Shown piece by piece: positions 26,968 to 36,115 of a stretch of DNA of 64,000 nucleotides (the first letter of the stretch is position 1; each line of letters opens with the position of its first letter). The DNA is taken from NCBI RefSeq assembly GCF_016887565.1, contig NZ_CP069396.1:3003001-3067000 (forward strand), written 5' to 3'. Source of the DNA: Archangium violaceum. GTDB taxonomy: Bacteria > Myxococcota > Myxococcia > Myxococcales > Myxococcaceae. The translations under genes were made by a program, and so were the position numbers. Below the pieces are notes generated by a model. It had not been told where the DNA came from, did not search any database, and saw only the letters and a list, made by a program, of their open reading frames with translations.

Positions 26968-27755
26968 CGCTGCCCAAGACCAAGACGCTCCTCGCCAACG
27001 TCGTCTGCCTGCTGGTCCTCGCCTGGCTCTACGGGGGAGACCTGAGCGACGCCCTGCGCGCCCGGAGCGCCGAGGTATCCGCCTTCCTCGCGCTTCCTCC
27101 GCTGGTGTGGCCCGCCGTGGTGCTGGCCGTCACGACGGGGGCGCTCGGGGTGGTCGTCTGGGGCGTCCTGCGCGGGCGGGGCGAGGACTTCAAGGGCTAC
27201 CGGCTGCTGCCCATCGTCCTGGTGGGCGCGCTCTTCCTCGACCTGGTGCTCGTGGAGAGCCAGGTCCCGCTGCGCTCCGAGGACGTGGCCGTCCTGTCGC
27301 TGCGCCACCTCCAGGAGCAGGCCCAGGCCCTGAGCAACGGCCGCACCGTGCCCTCGAACCCGGAGGTGCTGCGGCGCCTGGTGGCGGACATGGGCCAGCC
27401 GCCCTACCTCGTGCGAGGGGCGCGCGCTCCCTCCTGGTCGCTCCAGGTCCGGTCGAACTGCCAGGGGCCCGTCCGGGAGGCCCCTGGTCTGACCGTGGGG
27501 ACGTTCATCTACTGCGTGGCGCCCGGGGACGCACATGCCTGGATCACCCTGGTCGGCCTGCCGGCGGGCGAGCGCTTCGGCCTGCCCGCGGTGGTGTCCG
27601 AGGACGGTGAGCCGCACGTGGGGATCGTCCAACCCACACCCCCAGAGGAAGGGGAGGAGTCGGAGCCTTTCCGGGAGCCACCGGGGACTCCGGCCGCCGA
27701 TGTTGCCCCGGAGTCCACAGACGCCGGGGAAGTGGCTCCGGCCCCCAACCCCTGA
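26964..27755 (+). CDS. membrane protein of the ABC operon, unknown
   Basis: A 263-residue protein whose ATG overlaps the permease stop (ATGA). Three hydrophobic segments are seen near residues 8-26 (LLANVVCLLVLAWLYGG), 45-72 (LVWPAVVLAVTTGALGVVVWGVL) and 82-98 (LLPIVLVGALFLDLVLV). The remaining part is a soluble domain with two cysteines (SNCQGPV, TFIYCVAP), probably periplasmic, and an acidic proline-rich tail. No family is recognised. The strict overlap of four genes argues that it is a dedicated component of the lipoprotein-ABC system. Confidence 0.6.
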   Translation: MTLPKTKTLLANVVCLLVLAWLYGGDLSDALRARSAEVSAFLALPPLVWPAVVLAVTTGALGVVVWGVLRGRGEDFKGYRLLPIVLVGALFLDLVLVESQVPLRSEDVAVLSLRHLQEQAQALSNGRTVPSNPEVLRRLVADMGQPPYLVRGARAPSWSLQVRSNCQGPVREAPGLTVGTFIYCVAPGDAHAWITLVGLPAGERFGLPAVVSEDGEPHVGIVQPTPPEEGEESEPFREPPGTPAADVAPESTDAGEVAPAPNP

Positions 27756-27868
27756 GAACCACGGGGGGAGCGCCTGGGCGAGGTCCGCCTCCGGAGACGA
27801 CCCCATGGTTGACCCTATGGAGGGGCGGTCGATAGGCTCGGCCTCCAAACACCGAGCCACGTACGCCC

Positions 27869-30358
27869 GTGACGACCACTCAACCGAAGCGGCAGCCCAT
27901 TCCGTTTGGGAAATACCTCCTTCTCGACCGCATCAACATCGGCGGCATGGCGGAGGTGTGGCGCGGAAAGATGTTCGGCGCGGGAGGTTTCGAGCGCCTC
28001 GTCGCCATCAAGCGCATCCTCCCGAACATCGCCGAGGACGACGAGTTCATCTCGATGTTCATCGACGAGGCGAAGATCAGCGTCCAGCTGAACCACGCCA
28101 ACGTCGCGCAGATCTACGAGCTGGGGCAGATCTCCAACAGCTACTTCATCGCGATGGAGTACATCCCCGGCAAGGACATGCGGGCCATCTTCGACCGGTG
28201 CCGGAAGAAGGGTGAGCCCGCTCCCGTGCCGCTGGTGGCCTTCGTGGTGGCCAAGATGTGCGAGGGCCTCGACTACGCCCACCGCAAGAAGGACAACCTG
28301 GGTCGCGATCTCAACATCGTCCACCGCGACATCTCGCCCCAGAACGTCCTCCTCTCCTTCGAGGGCGAGGTCAAGGTCATCGACTTCGGTATCGCCAAGG
28401 CGGCGGGCAAGGCCACCAAGACGCAGGCCGGCATCCTCAAGGGCAAGTTCGGCTACATGAGCCCGGAGCAGATCCGCGGCATGCCGCTGGACCGCCGCTC
28501 CGACATCTTCGCCATCGGCGTGTGTCTCTACGAGATGCTCACCGGCGAGCGGCTCTTCGTGGGCGACAGCGACTTCAGCGTGCTGGAGAAGGTGCGCAAG
28601 GCCGAGGTGCCGCCGCCCTCCACCTACAACCGGCGCATCCCCGAGGCGCTGGAGAAGATCGTCCTCAAGGCGCTCGCGCGCGACGTGGACGAGCGCTACC
28701 AGTACGCCAACGAGCTGGGCGACGACCTGCAGCGCTTCCTCATCACCTCGGAGTCCATCTTCGGCCGCAAGGACCTCATGCAGTACATGAAGTCCACCTT
28801 CGCCGAGGACGTGGAGCGCGAGAAGCTGCGGTTGCAGGAGTACGCGGACATCAAGCCCCCCGAGGGGATGATGGCCGCCATCGAGATGGGTTTCAGTGGT
28901 GCGTCCTCGGCCCCGCCGCCACAGCCGGTCAGCGCGCCGGTGCCGAGCCAGCCGCCCATGGAGCCGCCCGCGCCCCCCGTTGGCGCCGGAGGCGTGCGCC
29001 GCTCTCCCACGCTCGGCGCCCTGCCCAAGCTGACGGCCGCCCCTCCCGCACCGAAGCCCCCGGCACCGGAGGAGGAGTCCGGGGCGACGATGGTGGTGAA
29101 CAGCTCCGAGTACTTCGAGGACGAGCCGACCACCCAGCCGGGGATGGTGGGTCCCGGACGCACGGTGACGCCGGTGGAGGTGCCTCGCCCGCTCGTCATC
29201 GACGAGCAGCCGGCGCAGCGTGTCCCCGGCGCGCGGATGTCGCAGCCGGTGACCGTGACTCCGGCCCCGGCGCGTGCCCCGACGCTCGCGTCCGCCTCCG
29301 CGGAGAGCACCACCGTGGCCCGTCAGGGCCGCAACACGATGGATGGGCTGCCGCGCATCGTCCGGCCGGATCCGTCGGCCGACTCCCCGGGCGTGGCCCG
29401 GCCCTCGCAGCCGGTTCCCACCGTGCCGGGCCGCCCCTCGTTCGCGCCGCTGCCCGTGCCGCCCGTGGCTCCCAGGGTGGAGCCGCAAGAGGAAGAGGAG
29501 GTGGAGGCACCGACCTCTCCGGCCGTCGCGGCCAGACCGCCCCCCGGCTCTCCACGGCCGGCGGATCGGGCCCCGGCTCCCGTCGCGGCCGCGCCCAACC
29601 GCCTGCCGCTCATCGCGGGGCTCGGCGCCCTGGTGGTGCTGTTGCTGATCGTGGTGGGCTTCCTCGCGATGAAGCCCGAGCCCAAGAAGGGCTACATCCT
29701 GGTGAACCTGCCCGCCGATGCGCGGGACGTCCGGGTGAATGTCAGCGGGCAGGACCTGAACGTGCCCAAGTCCGGGCCCATCCTCCAGGAGGTGCCGGCT
29801 GGCCCCGCCCTGGTGTTGGTGAGCGCCGCGGGCTACAAGCCCTTCACCCAGCAGATGGAGATCGCCCCCGGCATGACGCCCACGTCGCTGGAGGTGAAGC
29901 TCCAGCGCGAGGTGCAACAGGCGCGCGTGGTGGTCGTCACCCAGCCCTCGGATGCCGAGCTGAAGGTGGACGGCAAGGTGGTGCGTGAGAAGGGCAGCAG
30001 CTCGACCTACATCGGCGAGGTGCCGGCGGAGACCGAGGTGGTGGTGTCGGCCAGTGCCCCGGGCTTCAAGTCGATGGACAAGCGCATCAACCTGCCCGCG
30101 GGCGACAAGCCCATGGACGTGCAGCTCAAGCTCGAGCCGGAGGGCTACGAGGTGGAGGTGCAGTCCGTGCCCGCCGGGGCCGCCATCTTCGTGGAGGGTC
30201 AGGACCTGGGCCGCACGACGCCGGCCAGGGTGCGGCTGCCGACCAGCGTGAAGCAGGTGAGCCTCAAGCTGCGCTGCCACGAGGATGCGAACGTGGCCGT
30301 GGCTCCCGCCGTGGGTTCGGTGAAGGAGCGGTTGAAGAAGCAGCGCGGCTGCCGCTGA
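27869..30358 (+). CDS. eukaryote-like Ser/Thr protein kinase with PEGA repeats
   Basis: An 829-residue transmembrane kinase starting at a GTG. The kinase domain (about 12-290) keeps the glycine loop INIGGMAEVW, Lys48 in VAIKRI, Glu67, HRD with Asp154 in VHRDISPQN and DFG at 172-174. A long Pro/Ala-rich linker (about 345-575) leads to a membrane helix near 580-601 (LPLIAGLGALVVLLLIVVGF). The outer part has three PEGA-type domains (KKGYILVNLPADARDV, VVVTQPSDAELKVDGK, EVEVQSVPAGAAIFVEGQ), which probably bind surface ligands or peptidoglycan. No ribosome-binding site is evident. Such kinases are abundant in myxobacteria; targets cannot be read from sequence. Confidence 0.93.
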   Translation: MTTTQPKRQPIPFGKYLLLDRINIGGMAEVWRGKMFGAGGFERLVAIKRILPNIAEDDEFISMFIDEAKISVQLNHANVAQIYELGQISNSYFIAMEYIPGKDMRAIFDRCRKKGEPAPVPLVAFVVAKMCEGLDYAHRKKDNLGRDLNIVHRDISPQNVLLSFEGEVKVIDFGIAKAAGKATKTQAGILKGKFGYMSPEQIRGMPLDRRSDIFAIGVCLYEMLTGERLFVGDSDFSVLEKVRKAEVPPPSTYNRRIPEALEKIVLKALARDVDERYQYANELGDDLQRFLITSESIFGRKDLMQYMKSTFAEDVEREKLRLQEYADIKPPEGMMAAIEMGFSGASSAPPPQPVSAPVPSQPPMEPPAPPVGAGGVRRSPTLGALPKLTAAPPAPKPPAPEEESGATMVVNSSEYFEDEPTTQPGMVGPGRTVTPVEVPRPLVIDEQPAQRVPGARMSQPVTVTPAPARAPTLASASAESTTVARQGRNTMDGLPRIVRPDPSADSPGVARPSQPVPTVPGRPSFAPLPVPPVAPRVEPQEEEEVEAPTSPAVAARPPPGSPRPADRAPAPVAAAPNRLPLIAGLGALVVLLLIVVGFLAMKPEPKKGYILVNLPADARDVRVNVSGQDLNVPKSGPILQEVPAGPALVLVSAAGYKPFTQQMEIAPGMTPTSLEVKLQREVQQARVVVVTQPSDAELKVDGKVVREKGSSSTYIGEVPAETEVVVSASAPGFKSMDKRINLPAGDKPMDVQLKLEPEGYEVEVQSVPAGAAIFVEGQDLGRTTPARVRLPTSVKQVSLKLRCHEDANVAVAPAVGSVKERLKKQRGCR

Positions 30359-30373
30359 AGAGGATTCAGACAG

Positions 30374-30398
30374 GCGCCCGTCCGGTTGGGGCGGGCGC
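30374..30398 (+). terminator. hairpin after the Ser/Thr kinase gene
   Basis: GCGCCCG (30374-30380) pairs with CGGGCGC (30392-30398) 15 bases after the kinase stop, with further CC/GG pairing inside a bulge. No T-run follows, so termination may be partial and the AAA gene could still receive read-through. Confidence 0.4.
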
Positions 30399-30433
30399 GA
30401 GTGCCCCCCCGAGGGGGCTGGAGGGGTGTGTCC

Positions 30434-32188
30434 GTGACCAAGTCACGCAAGGCCGACCCGGCGGATCCGCTCGCGGAGCTGCCCGGCTGGGCCCGCAAGC
30501 TGGCCCAGAAGTACTACACGAAGACCGTCAGCACCTTCCTCCTCTATGGAGCGGTGAGGGACCTGCAGCCCACCACCCAGGAGGACGGCAGCCGGGGCTT
30601 CGGCACCCTGCGCACGTTCCTCTCCGATGAGCTGTTCGGCGGGCGCGACCACGTCCTCTTCTATGACCGCTCGTCGGGCATCCGCTCCTCGTCTCCGGAG
30701 ACGCAGAAGGAGCTGCAGCGGACGATGGCCGGCTACGACGCGCTCTACGGCACGGACTACGCCAAGAGCCTGCCGAGGGATCCGGCCCGGGCGCTGCAGA
30801 TTCTGGAGAACTTCCTGCGGATGCGCGTGAGCGAGGGCAAGTCGCTGGCGCTCATCATCGACTTCGCCGAGACGCTGGTGCCGGGCGGGGAGATGAGCCA
30901 CCTGTCCGCCGAGGACCGCTTCGTGCTGGCCACGCTGGATAAGTGGGCGCACGACCCGCAATTCCTCGCGGGGGACATGTCCGTGGTGCTGCTGGCGGAG
31001 AACCTGGCGGACATGTCGCAGCGCCTGACGCGCAACCCGTACGTGGCGCCCATCGAGCTGCCCCTGCCCACCGAGGAGGAGCGGCTGGAGTACGTGCGCT
31101 ACAAGCTGGAGGGCAAGAAGCTGGCGGCGGTGTCGGACGTGCCGCTGGCCGGCCTGGCGAAGATGACGGCGGGCCTGTCGCGCATCAACCTGGACCGCGT
31201 CCTCACCGAGGCCCTCGAGCACGGCGTGCGGATCACCTCCGACCTGCTCAAGGAGAAGAAGAAGGAGCTCATCCAGGCCGAGTGCCACGGGCTGCTCGAG
31301 TTCATCGAGCCGTCCAACACGCTCGACGCGGTGGCGGGCCACGGCAAGGCCAAGGAGATGCTGCGCAACGCCGCCAACGCGCTGAAGAAGGGCCGCATCG
31401 AGGTGATGCCCATGGGCTACCTCGTGAGCGGTCCGGTGGGCACGGGCAAGACGTTCCTGGTGTCCTGCTTCGCCGGGGAGATTGGCATCCCGGTGGTGAA
31501 GTTCCTCAACTTCCGCAGCCAGTGGCAGGGCGTCACCGAGGCCAACCTGGAGAAGATCTTCAATCTCCTCAAGGCGCTCTGGCCCGTGGCGGTGATGGTG
31601 GACGAGGCGGACACCTTCCTGGGCAACCGGGACTCGGGCGGGGACTCGGGGACGAGCAGCCGCGTGTTCGGCTCCATCGCCTCGTTCATGGGCAACACGG
31701 TGTACCGCGGCAAGATTGTCTGGTTCCTGATGACGGCGCGGCCGGACCTGCTGCCCATCGACCTCAAGCGCCAGGGACGCGCCGAGGAGCACCTCGCGCT
31801 CTTCTACCCGGAGACGGAAGCGGAGCGGGAGGAGCTCTTCCGGGTGATGCAGAAGAAGACGGGCCTGAAGCTGGACGTACCCTCGGTGAGCGAGCTGATT
31901 CCGACGGGGACGCGCCAGCTGAGCGGCGCGGACATGGAGGCGGTGCTGGTGCGCACCCGCTTCCGCGCGCTGGCCCAGGGGCGCGAGCAGGCCACGGTGG
32001 AGGATCTCAAGGCCGTCTTCGAGGACTTCGTGCCGCCCAGCTACCCGCTGGAGATCGAGCTGCAGAACCTGGTGGCGGTGCAGGAGTGCACCAGCCGCGA
32101 GCTGCTGCCCGAGAGCTTCCGCCGGTTGGACCGCGACCACATCACCCGCCGCGTCCGCGAGCTGAAGCTGCTGCTGGAGCAGGGGTGA
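30434..32188 (+). CDS. AAA ATPase, CDC48-like
   Basis: A 584-residue cytoplasmic ATPase. The GTG at 30434 is chosen because GGAGGGG lies about 8 bases ahead of it. The N-terminal half (1-285) resembles an inactive AAA module: LALIIDFAETLVP sits where Walker B would be and there is no P-loop. The C-terminal module is intact with Walker A SGPVGTGKT near 332-340, Walker B VAVMVDEAD near 385 and an R-rich sensor region (TARPDLLPIDLKRQGRAEEH). One dead and one live ring is typical of remodelling ATPases. Substrate unknown; neighbours suggest a link to signalling. Confidence 0.85.
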   Translation: MTKSRKADPADPLAELPGWARKLAQKYYTKTVSTFLLYGAVRDLQPTTQEDGSRGFGTLRTFLSDELFGGRDHVLFYDRSSGIRSSSPETQKELQRTMAGYDALYGTDYAKSLPRDPARALQILENFLRMRVSEGKSLALIIDFAETLVPGGEMSHLSAEDRFVLATLDKWAHDPQFLAGDMSVVLLAENLADMSQRLTRNPYVAPIELPLPTEEERLEYVRYKLEGKKLAAVSDVPLAGLAKMTAGLSRINLDRVLTEALEHGVRITSDLLKEKKKELIQAECHGLLEFIEPSNTLDAVAGHGKAKEMLRNAANALKKGRIEVMPMGYLVSGPVGTGKTFLVSCFAGEIGIPVVKFLNFRSQWQGVTEANLEKIFNLLKALWPVAVMVDEADTFLGNRDSGGDSGTSSRVFGSIASFMGNTVYRGKIVWFLMTARPDLLPIDLKRQGRAEEHLALFYPETEAEREELFRVMQKKTGLKLDVPSVSELIPTGTRQLSGADMEAVLVRTRFRALAQGREQATVEDLKAVFEDFVPPSYPLEIELQNLVAVQECTSRELLPESFRRLDRDHITRRVRELKLLLEQG

Positions 32189-32199
32189 GGGGGTTGAAG

Positions 32200-32222
32200 G
32201 GTGGGGGAGCCGCTCCCCCACC
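32200..32222 (+). terminator. strong intrinsic-type terminator after the AAA gene
   Basis: GGTGGGGGAG and CTCCCCCACC form a perfect 10-bp stem with a 3-base loop, 12 bases after the AAA stop codon, followed by the T-rich TGTTGCTTGGTT. This separates the kinase/AAA genes from the KaiC-like operon. Confidence 0.65.
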
Positions 32223-32398
32223 TGTTGCTTGGTTGTCCAGGTGACCTTCGGGCTGGTGCTCCTTCGAGTGCTCGCGGAAAGACGCTTTTCCCGTGTTACG
32301 GGAGGAGTGCGCGCCACCCATCCAAGGATTTCTTCTCCCCATGAAGGCACGTCTCTGGCAGGGCTCGCGTGGTCACTTCTCAACCGTAGCGAGCACTC

Positions 32399-33874
32399 AT
32401 GATGGACGACAGCAACCGGCGGCAGTGCCTGGAGACCGGTATCCCGAGCTTCGATGTGCTGCTGGGCGGCGGTATTCCCCGTCGGCAGACACTCATCGTC
32501 GCGGGCAACCCTGGCTGCGGCAAGACGATCCTCTGCAGCCAGGTGGCCTTCCTCGCCGCCGCACGTGGGTTGCCCGTGGTGATCTCCACCGTCACCTCCG
32601 AGCCCCACGACAAGCTGGTGGATGCGCTCTCCGGCTTCTCCTTCTTCCGCCGCGAGCTGCTGGGCGAGAAGCTCTTCCTCATGAGCACCTACGCCTCGCT
32701 GAAGAAGGGGGCCAAGGAGGCGCGTGACCTGCTGGTGCACACCGTCCGCGAGCGCGGCGCGAAGCTGCTCTTCATCGACGGGCTGCGCGCCATCCGCGAC
32801 CTGTGGCAGGACGAGGCGAAGCTGCGCGAGTTCCTGTACGAGCTGGGCATCGGGCTGTCCGCGACGGACTGCGTCGGGCTCTTCACCACCGAGTACCCCC
32901 TCGAGAAGCTGATGGCGCTGCCGGAAGCGACGACGGTGGATGGCATCGTCTCGCTGTCGGTGAACACGCGGGGCGCGCGCCGCCAGCGCCGGGTGGAGGT
33001 GGTCAAGCTGCGCGGCCGGCCCCACCTGCCCGGCGAGCACCTCATGCGCATCGGTACCGAGGGCGTGGAGATCTTCCCTCGCATCGAGACCCAGGTCCCC
33101 TCCGAACAGGACTTCGTCCCGAAGCGCCACCGGGCCGGCTTCGGTCTGCCCGAGCTCGACGGGCTGATGGACGGCGGGCTGCCCGTCCAGAGCACCACCC
33201 TGCTCGCGGGCAGCATGGGCATTGGCAAGACGCTGCTCGCCGCGCACTTCGCGGCGGAGGGGGCCCGCCGGGGGGAGAAGACGCTCTTCGTCTCCTTCTT
33301 CGAGCCTCCCGCCGCATTGCTCGCCCGGGCGAAGCGGATCGGGTTGGACGTGCAGGAGGAGTTGACGAGTGGAGCACTGACATTGGTCCACCAGCCTCCG
33401 GCCGAGGTGGAAGCGGATGTCCTCGTCGATCGCATCCTGCGGGAGGTGACGCGTCAGGGAATCCAGCGGCTCGTCATCGACGGACTGACGGAGCTCGAGC
33501 TCTCCATCGCGGACCCGGAGCGGCGGCGTACCTTCCTGGCCGCCTTGAGCGTGCATCTCCGGACCGCGGGAGTGACGTCCCTCTTCACCAAGGAGGTGTC
33601 GAAGATCGCTGGCACCGAGCTGGATTTCAGCGACACGCCCATCGCGATCCTCGGTGAGAACCTGCTGCTGTTGCGCTACGTGGAGCTGCGCGGGCGCATC
33701 CACCGCATCATGTCCATCCTCAAGATGCGCGACAGCAAGTACGACGGGAACCTGCGCGAGTTCGAGATCAACGACGCGGGCATCCGGGTCCTGGCGCCGA
33801 TGCGCTCGGTCGAGGGTCTGCTGACGGGCCAGGCCCGGCCTGTTGGAGGAAGCGCCGCTGGGGAGTCGAGATGA
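32399..33874 (+). CDS. KaiC-like ATPase with two RecA-type domains
   Basis: A 491-residue protein made of two KaiC/RadA-type domains. Domain 1 has Walker A GNPGCGKT near residue 36 and domain 2 has GSMGIGKT near residue 271, each with a following hydrophobic Walker B strand (KLLFIDGL, RLVIDGL). The openings CLETGIPSFDVLLGGGIPR and RAGFGLPELDGLMDGGLP are the KaiC-family N-terminal motif. The cyanobacterial autophosphorylation residues cannot be placed with confidence. The last codons overlap a receiver-kinase gene (ATGA), so the two probably work together; comparable KaiC-kinase pairs occur outside cyanobacteria in signal output. Two ATG codons stand in tandem at the start. Confidence 0.9.
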   Translation: MMDDSNRRQCLETGIPSFDVLLGGGIPRRQTLIVAGNPGCGKTILCSQVAFLAAARGLPVVISTVTSEPHDKLVDALSGFSFFRRELLGEKLFLMSTYASLKKGAKEARDLLVHTVRERGAKLLFIDGLRAIRDLWQDEAKLREFLYELGIGLSATDCVGLFTTEYPLEKLMALPEATTVDGIVSLSVNTRGARRQRRVEVVKLRGRPHLPGEHLMRIGTEGVEIFPRIETQVPSEQDFVPKRHRAGFGLPELDGLMDGGLPVQSTTLLAGSMGIGKTLLAAHFAAEGARRGEKTLFVSFFEPPAALLARAKRIGLDVQEELTSGALTLVHQPPAEVEADVLVDRILREVTRQGIQRLVIDGLTELELSIADPERRRTFLAALSVHLRTAGVTSLFTKEVSKIAGTELDFSDTPIAILGENLLLLRYVELRGRIHRIMSILKMRDSKYDGNLREFEINDAGIRVLAPMRSVEGLLTGQARPVGGSAAGESR

Positions 33875-34953
33875 GCCTCATCCTCATCGCGGAGGATGAA
33901 GAGGCCATGCTCGAGATCTTCGCCCAGGTGGTGGAGGACCTGGGTCATCGCGCCCTGCGGGCACACAATGGGGAAGAGGCCCTCCTGCTGGCCCGGACGG
34001 AACGGCCGGACCTGGTGGTGAGTGACCACATGATGCCCCGGCGCACGGGCGTGGAGCTGCTCCGGGCGCTGCGTGCCGATGCCCGGCTCGAGACGGTCCC
34101 CTTCCTGTTGCTGAGTGCCGCGAACCCCAAGGGCCTGGAAGAGGCCGATGTCTTCCTCTCCAAGCCGGTGGAGCTCGAGACCTTCGAGGAGACCGTGCGG
34201 AAGGTGTTGGGCTCGCGTCCCGCCGCCGAGCCTCGCAATGAGGTCGTGCCCGGGGGGTCCCGCGTGGACCGCTCCAGCGGAACCGTGCGCGAGGAGATGC
34301 TCAACTGGGTCGCCCATGAGATCAAGACGCCCTTGAGCTCGGCGCGGCTCAACGCCCAACTGCTGCTGCGCAAGCAGGGGAAGAAGAGCACTTCCGATGA
34401 GAAGCGGTTCACGGAGACCATCCTCCGCCAGCTGGACCGGATGAATACCCTCGTCACCTCCATCCTCGATGCGGCGCGCCTGTCCGAGGGCAAGCTGGCG
34501 CTGCGGCTGGAGCCCGGGGATGTCGCGGCGTTCCTCCAGGAGGTGGTCCAGGAATGGCGCGAGCTCCAACCGCAGGTGGACTTCCTCCTGAAGGGGCCGG
34601 AGCAGCGGGTCGAGCTCTCCTTCGATGCCGAGCGCGTGCGCTACATCCTCAACAACCTGATCTCCAACGCGGTGAAGTACGGGGGAGAGGCACGGCGTGT
34701 CGAGGTGACGCTCTCCCTCTCACCCGGGCTGGCCATCGTCCAGGTGCGCGATTGGGGCGTCGGCATCGCGGCCTCGGAGTTGCCCAACGTCTTCGACCGG
34801 TTCCACCGCGCGGAGGTCGCCGGGGGGCAGGGCCATGGACTGGGCCTGTACATCGCCGGGGCGCTCGCGCGGCTCCACGGGGGCTCGCTCACCGCGCAGT
34901 CGACATTGGGTGAGGGTTCCACCTTCAGCCTCCGGCTTCCCCTCTCGCGTTGA
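33871..34953 (+). CDS. receiver-histidine kinase hybrid
   Basis: A 360-residue soluble two-component protein. Residues 1-112 are a receiver with acidic pair Glu8/Asp9, phospho-acceptor Asp52 in VVSDHMMP and Lys98 in LSKPVE. Residues 140-205 are a HisKA dimer domain with His149 in WVAHEIKTPLSS. Residues 235-360 are the ATPase, with N-box NNLISNAVKYGG, DWGVGIA, and GHGLGLYIAGAL. It has no input domain other than the receiver, so it should be driven by another kinase or by its KaiC-like partner, with which it overlaps by four bases. Confidence 0.93.
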   Translation: MSLILIAEDEEAMLEIFAQVVEDLGHRALRAHNGEEALLLARTERPDLVVSDHMMPRRTGVELLRALRADARLETVPFLLLSAANPKGLEEADVFLSKPVELETFEETVRKVLGSRPAAEPRNEVVPGGSRVDRSSGTVREEMLNWVAHEIKTPLSSARLNAQLLLRKQGKKSTSDEKRFTETILRQLDRMNTLVTSILDAARLSEGKLALRLEPGDVAAFLQEVVQEWRELQPQVDFLLKGPEQRVELSFDAERVRYILNNLISNAVKYGGEARRVEVTLSLSPGLAIVQVRDWGVGIAASELPNVFDRFHRAEVAGGQGHGLGLYIAGALARLHGGSLTAQSTLGEGSTFSLRLPLSR

Positions 34954-34963
34954 GCCCTCGGGG

Positions 34964-36061
34964 CTACAGCAGCGCCACCACGAATGGCGCCGCCGCGAGC
35001 CGCACCGCCTCGACCCACCGCCCCCAGCGCCTGCCCTCCAGCACGCCTCCCAGTCCTCCCATGGAAGCCAGGAACCAGGCCGCGAACGCGAGCCGCGAGG
35101 GCAGGGGCAACGACGCGCCCCGGCCCAGGAACAGCACGGTGAGCAGCAGCGTCAGCACGCCCACGATGCCGACGTAGAGCGCCACCCGGCGCGGGATGGG
35201 CACGTCGAACCGGGCCCTCCCCGCCACGGGCTCCGAGGCCGGAGCGTCCACGCCCGCCGGGCGCCACTCGGGCGGCATGAACCAGACCTTCAGCTTGTCC
35301 AGCGGCCGGGGCGCCTTCCAGGACAGGGCCGCGAGCTCCCGGAAGGGGGTGATGGCGGCCAGCAGCGGGTTGAAGGTGCGGACCTGCTTCACCGTGCCGT
35401 AGGTGACCGGCTCCACCTCGGGCTCGAAGGTGCCGAACAGCCTGTCCCAGATGATGAGAATGCCGCCGTGGTTCTTGTCCAGGTAGCGGCCGTTGCAGGC
35501 GTGGTGCACGCGGTGGTGCGAGGGCGTGCTGAGCACCCATTCGAGGGGCCCGAGCTTGCCGATGAGCTCGGTGTGCACCCAGAACTGGTAGAGCGTGTTG
35601 AGCCCCGCCGCGGTGGCGAACATGACCGGTGAGAAGCCGAGCCACGCCAGCGGCAGGTAGAAGACGCGCGAGAAGAGCGGCTGGATGGGTCCCTGCCGCA
35701 GGGCCACGGCCAGGTTGTAGTCCTCGCTCTGGTGGTGGGGGGCATGCGCCGCCCAGGCCAGGTTCATGCGGTGCGAGGCGCGGTGGAACCAGTAGTAGGC
35801 GAAGTCGACGCCGAGCATCAGCCCCGTCCAGGCCAGCGCGGAGGAGGGGATGTCGAAGAGCCGGTGCTCGTAGAGGGCCACGTAGGCACCGGCCAGCAGT
35901 CCCACGGCCACGACGTTGAAGACCGTCTGGGCGGACCCCAGCGAGAGGTTCGCGAAGACATCCGGGCCTCGGAACACGCGCCGGTTCCGGAGACGCCCGG
36001 CCAGCCACTCGATGCCCATCAGGACGAAGAAGAGGGGGATGGAGAGTGTGATGAGGCGCAT
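34964..36061 (-). CDS. sterol desaturase/fatty-acid hydroxylase family membrane protein
   Basis: A 365-residue integral membrane di-iron oxygenase. The eight-histidine metal site is present as HRASH (93-97), HAPHH (106-110) and HHRVHH (182-187). Hydrophobic helices occur at about 3-20, 48-65, 78-92 and 135-155, with an additional pair near the C-terminus (VALYVGIVGVLTLLLTVLFLG, FAAWFLASMGGLGGVL). The spacing resembles alkylglycerol monooxygenase and related bacterial proteins, so an ether-lipid or fatty-acyl hydroxylase is possible; myxobacteria make ether lipids and sterols, but the substrate cannot be read here. Converges with the hybrid kinase gene. Confidence 0.88.
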   Translation of the reverse strand: MRLITLSIPLFFVLMGIEWLAGRLRNRRVFRGPDVFANLSLGSAQTVFNVVAVGLLAGAYVALYEHRLFDIPSSALAWTGLMLGVDFAYYWFHRASHRMNLAWAAHAPHHQSEDYNLAVALRQGPIQPLFSRVFYLPLAWLGFSPVMFATAAGLNTLYQFWVHTELIGKLGPLEWVLSTPSHHRVHHACNGRYLDKNHGGILIIWDRLFGTFEPEVEPVTYGTVKQVRTFNPLLAAITPFRELAALSWKAPRPLDKLKVWFMPPEWRPAGVDAPASEPVAGRARFDVPIPRRVALYVGIVGVLTLLLTVLFLGRGASLPLPSRLAFAAWFLASMGGLGGVLEGRRWGRWVEAVRLAAAPFVVALL

Positions 36062-36115
36062 GGCGGGGTGAACTCTATATGGTGCGGGGGCTGCACTCTT
36101 CCAAGCGGAGACATC

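Noticed and set aside
30443-33703. A minus-strand open frame of more than 1000 codons
   Set aside because: It is antisense to the AAA and KaiC-like genes, is rich in Ala/Arg/His/Leu as expected from mirrored high-G+C codons, and crosses the strong terminator and gene boundaries.
35732-36115. Upstream extension of the Kelch protein
   Set aside because: The extension is antisense to the desaturase gene; the signal peptide with lipobox begins at 36116.
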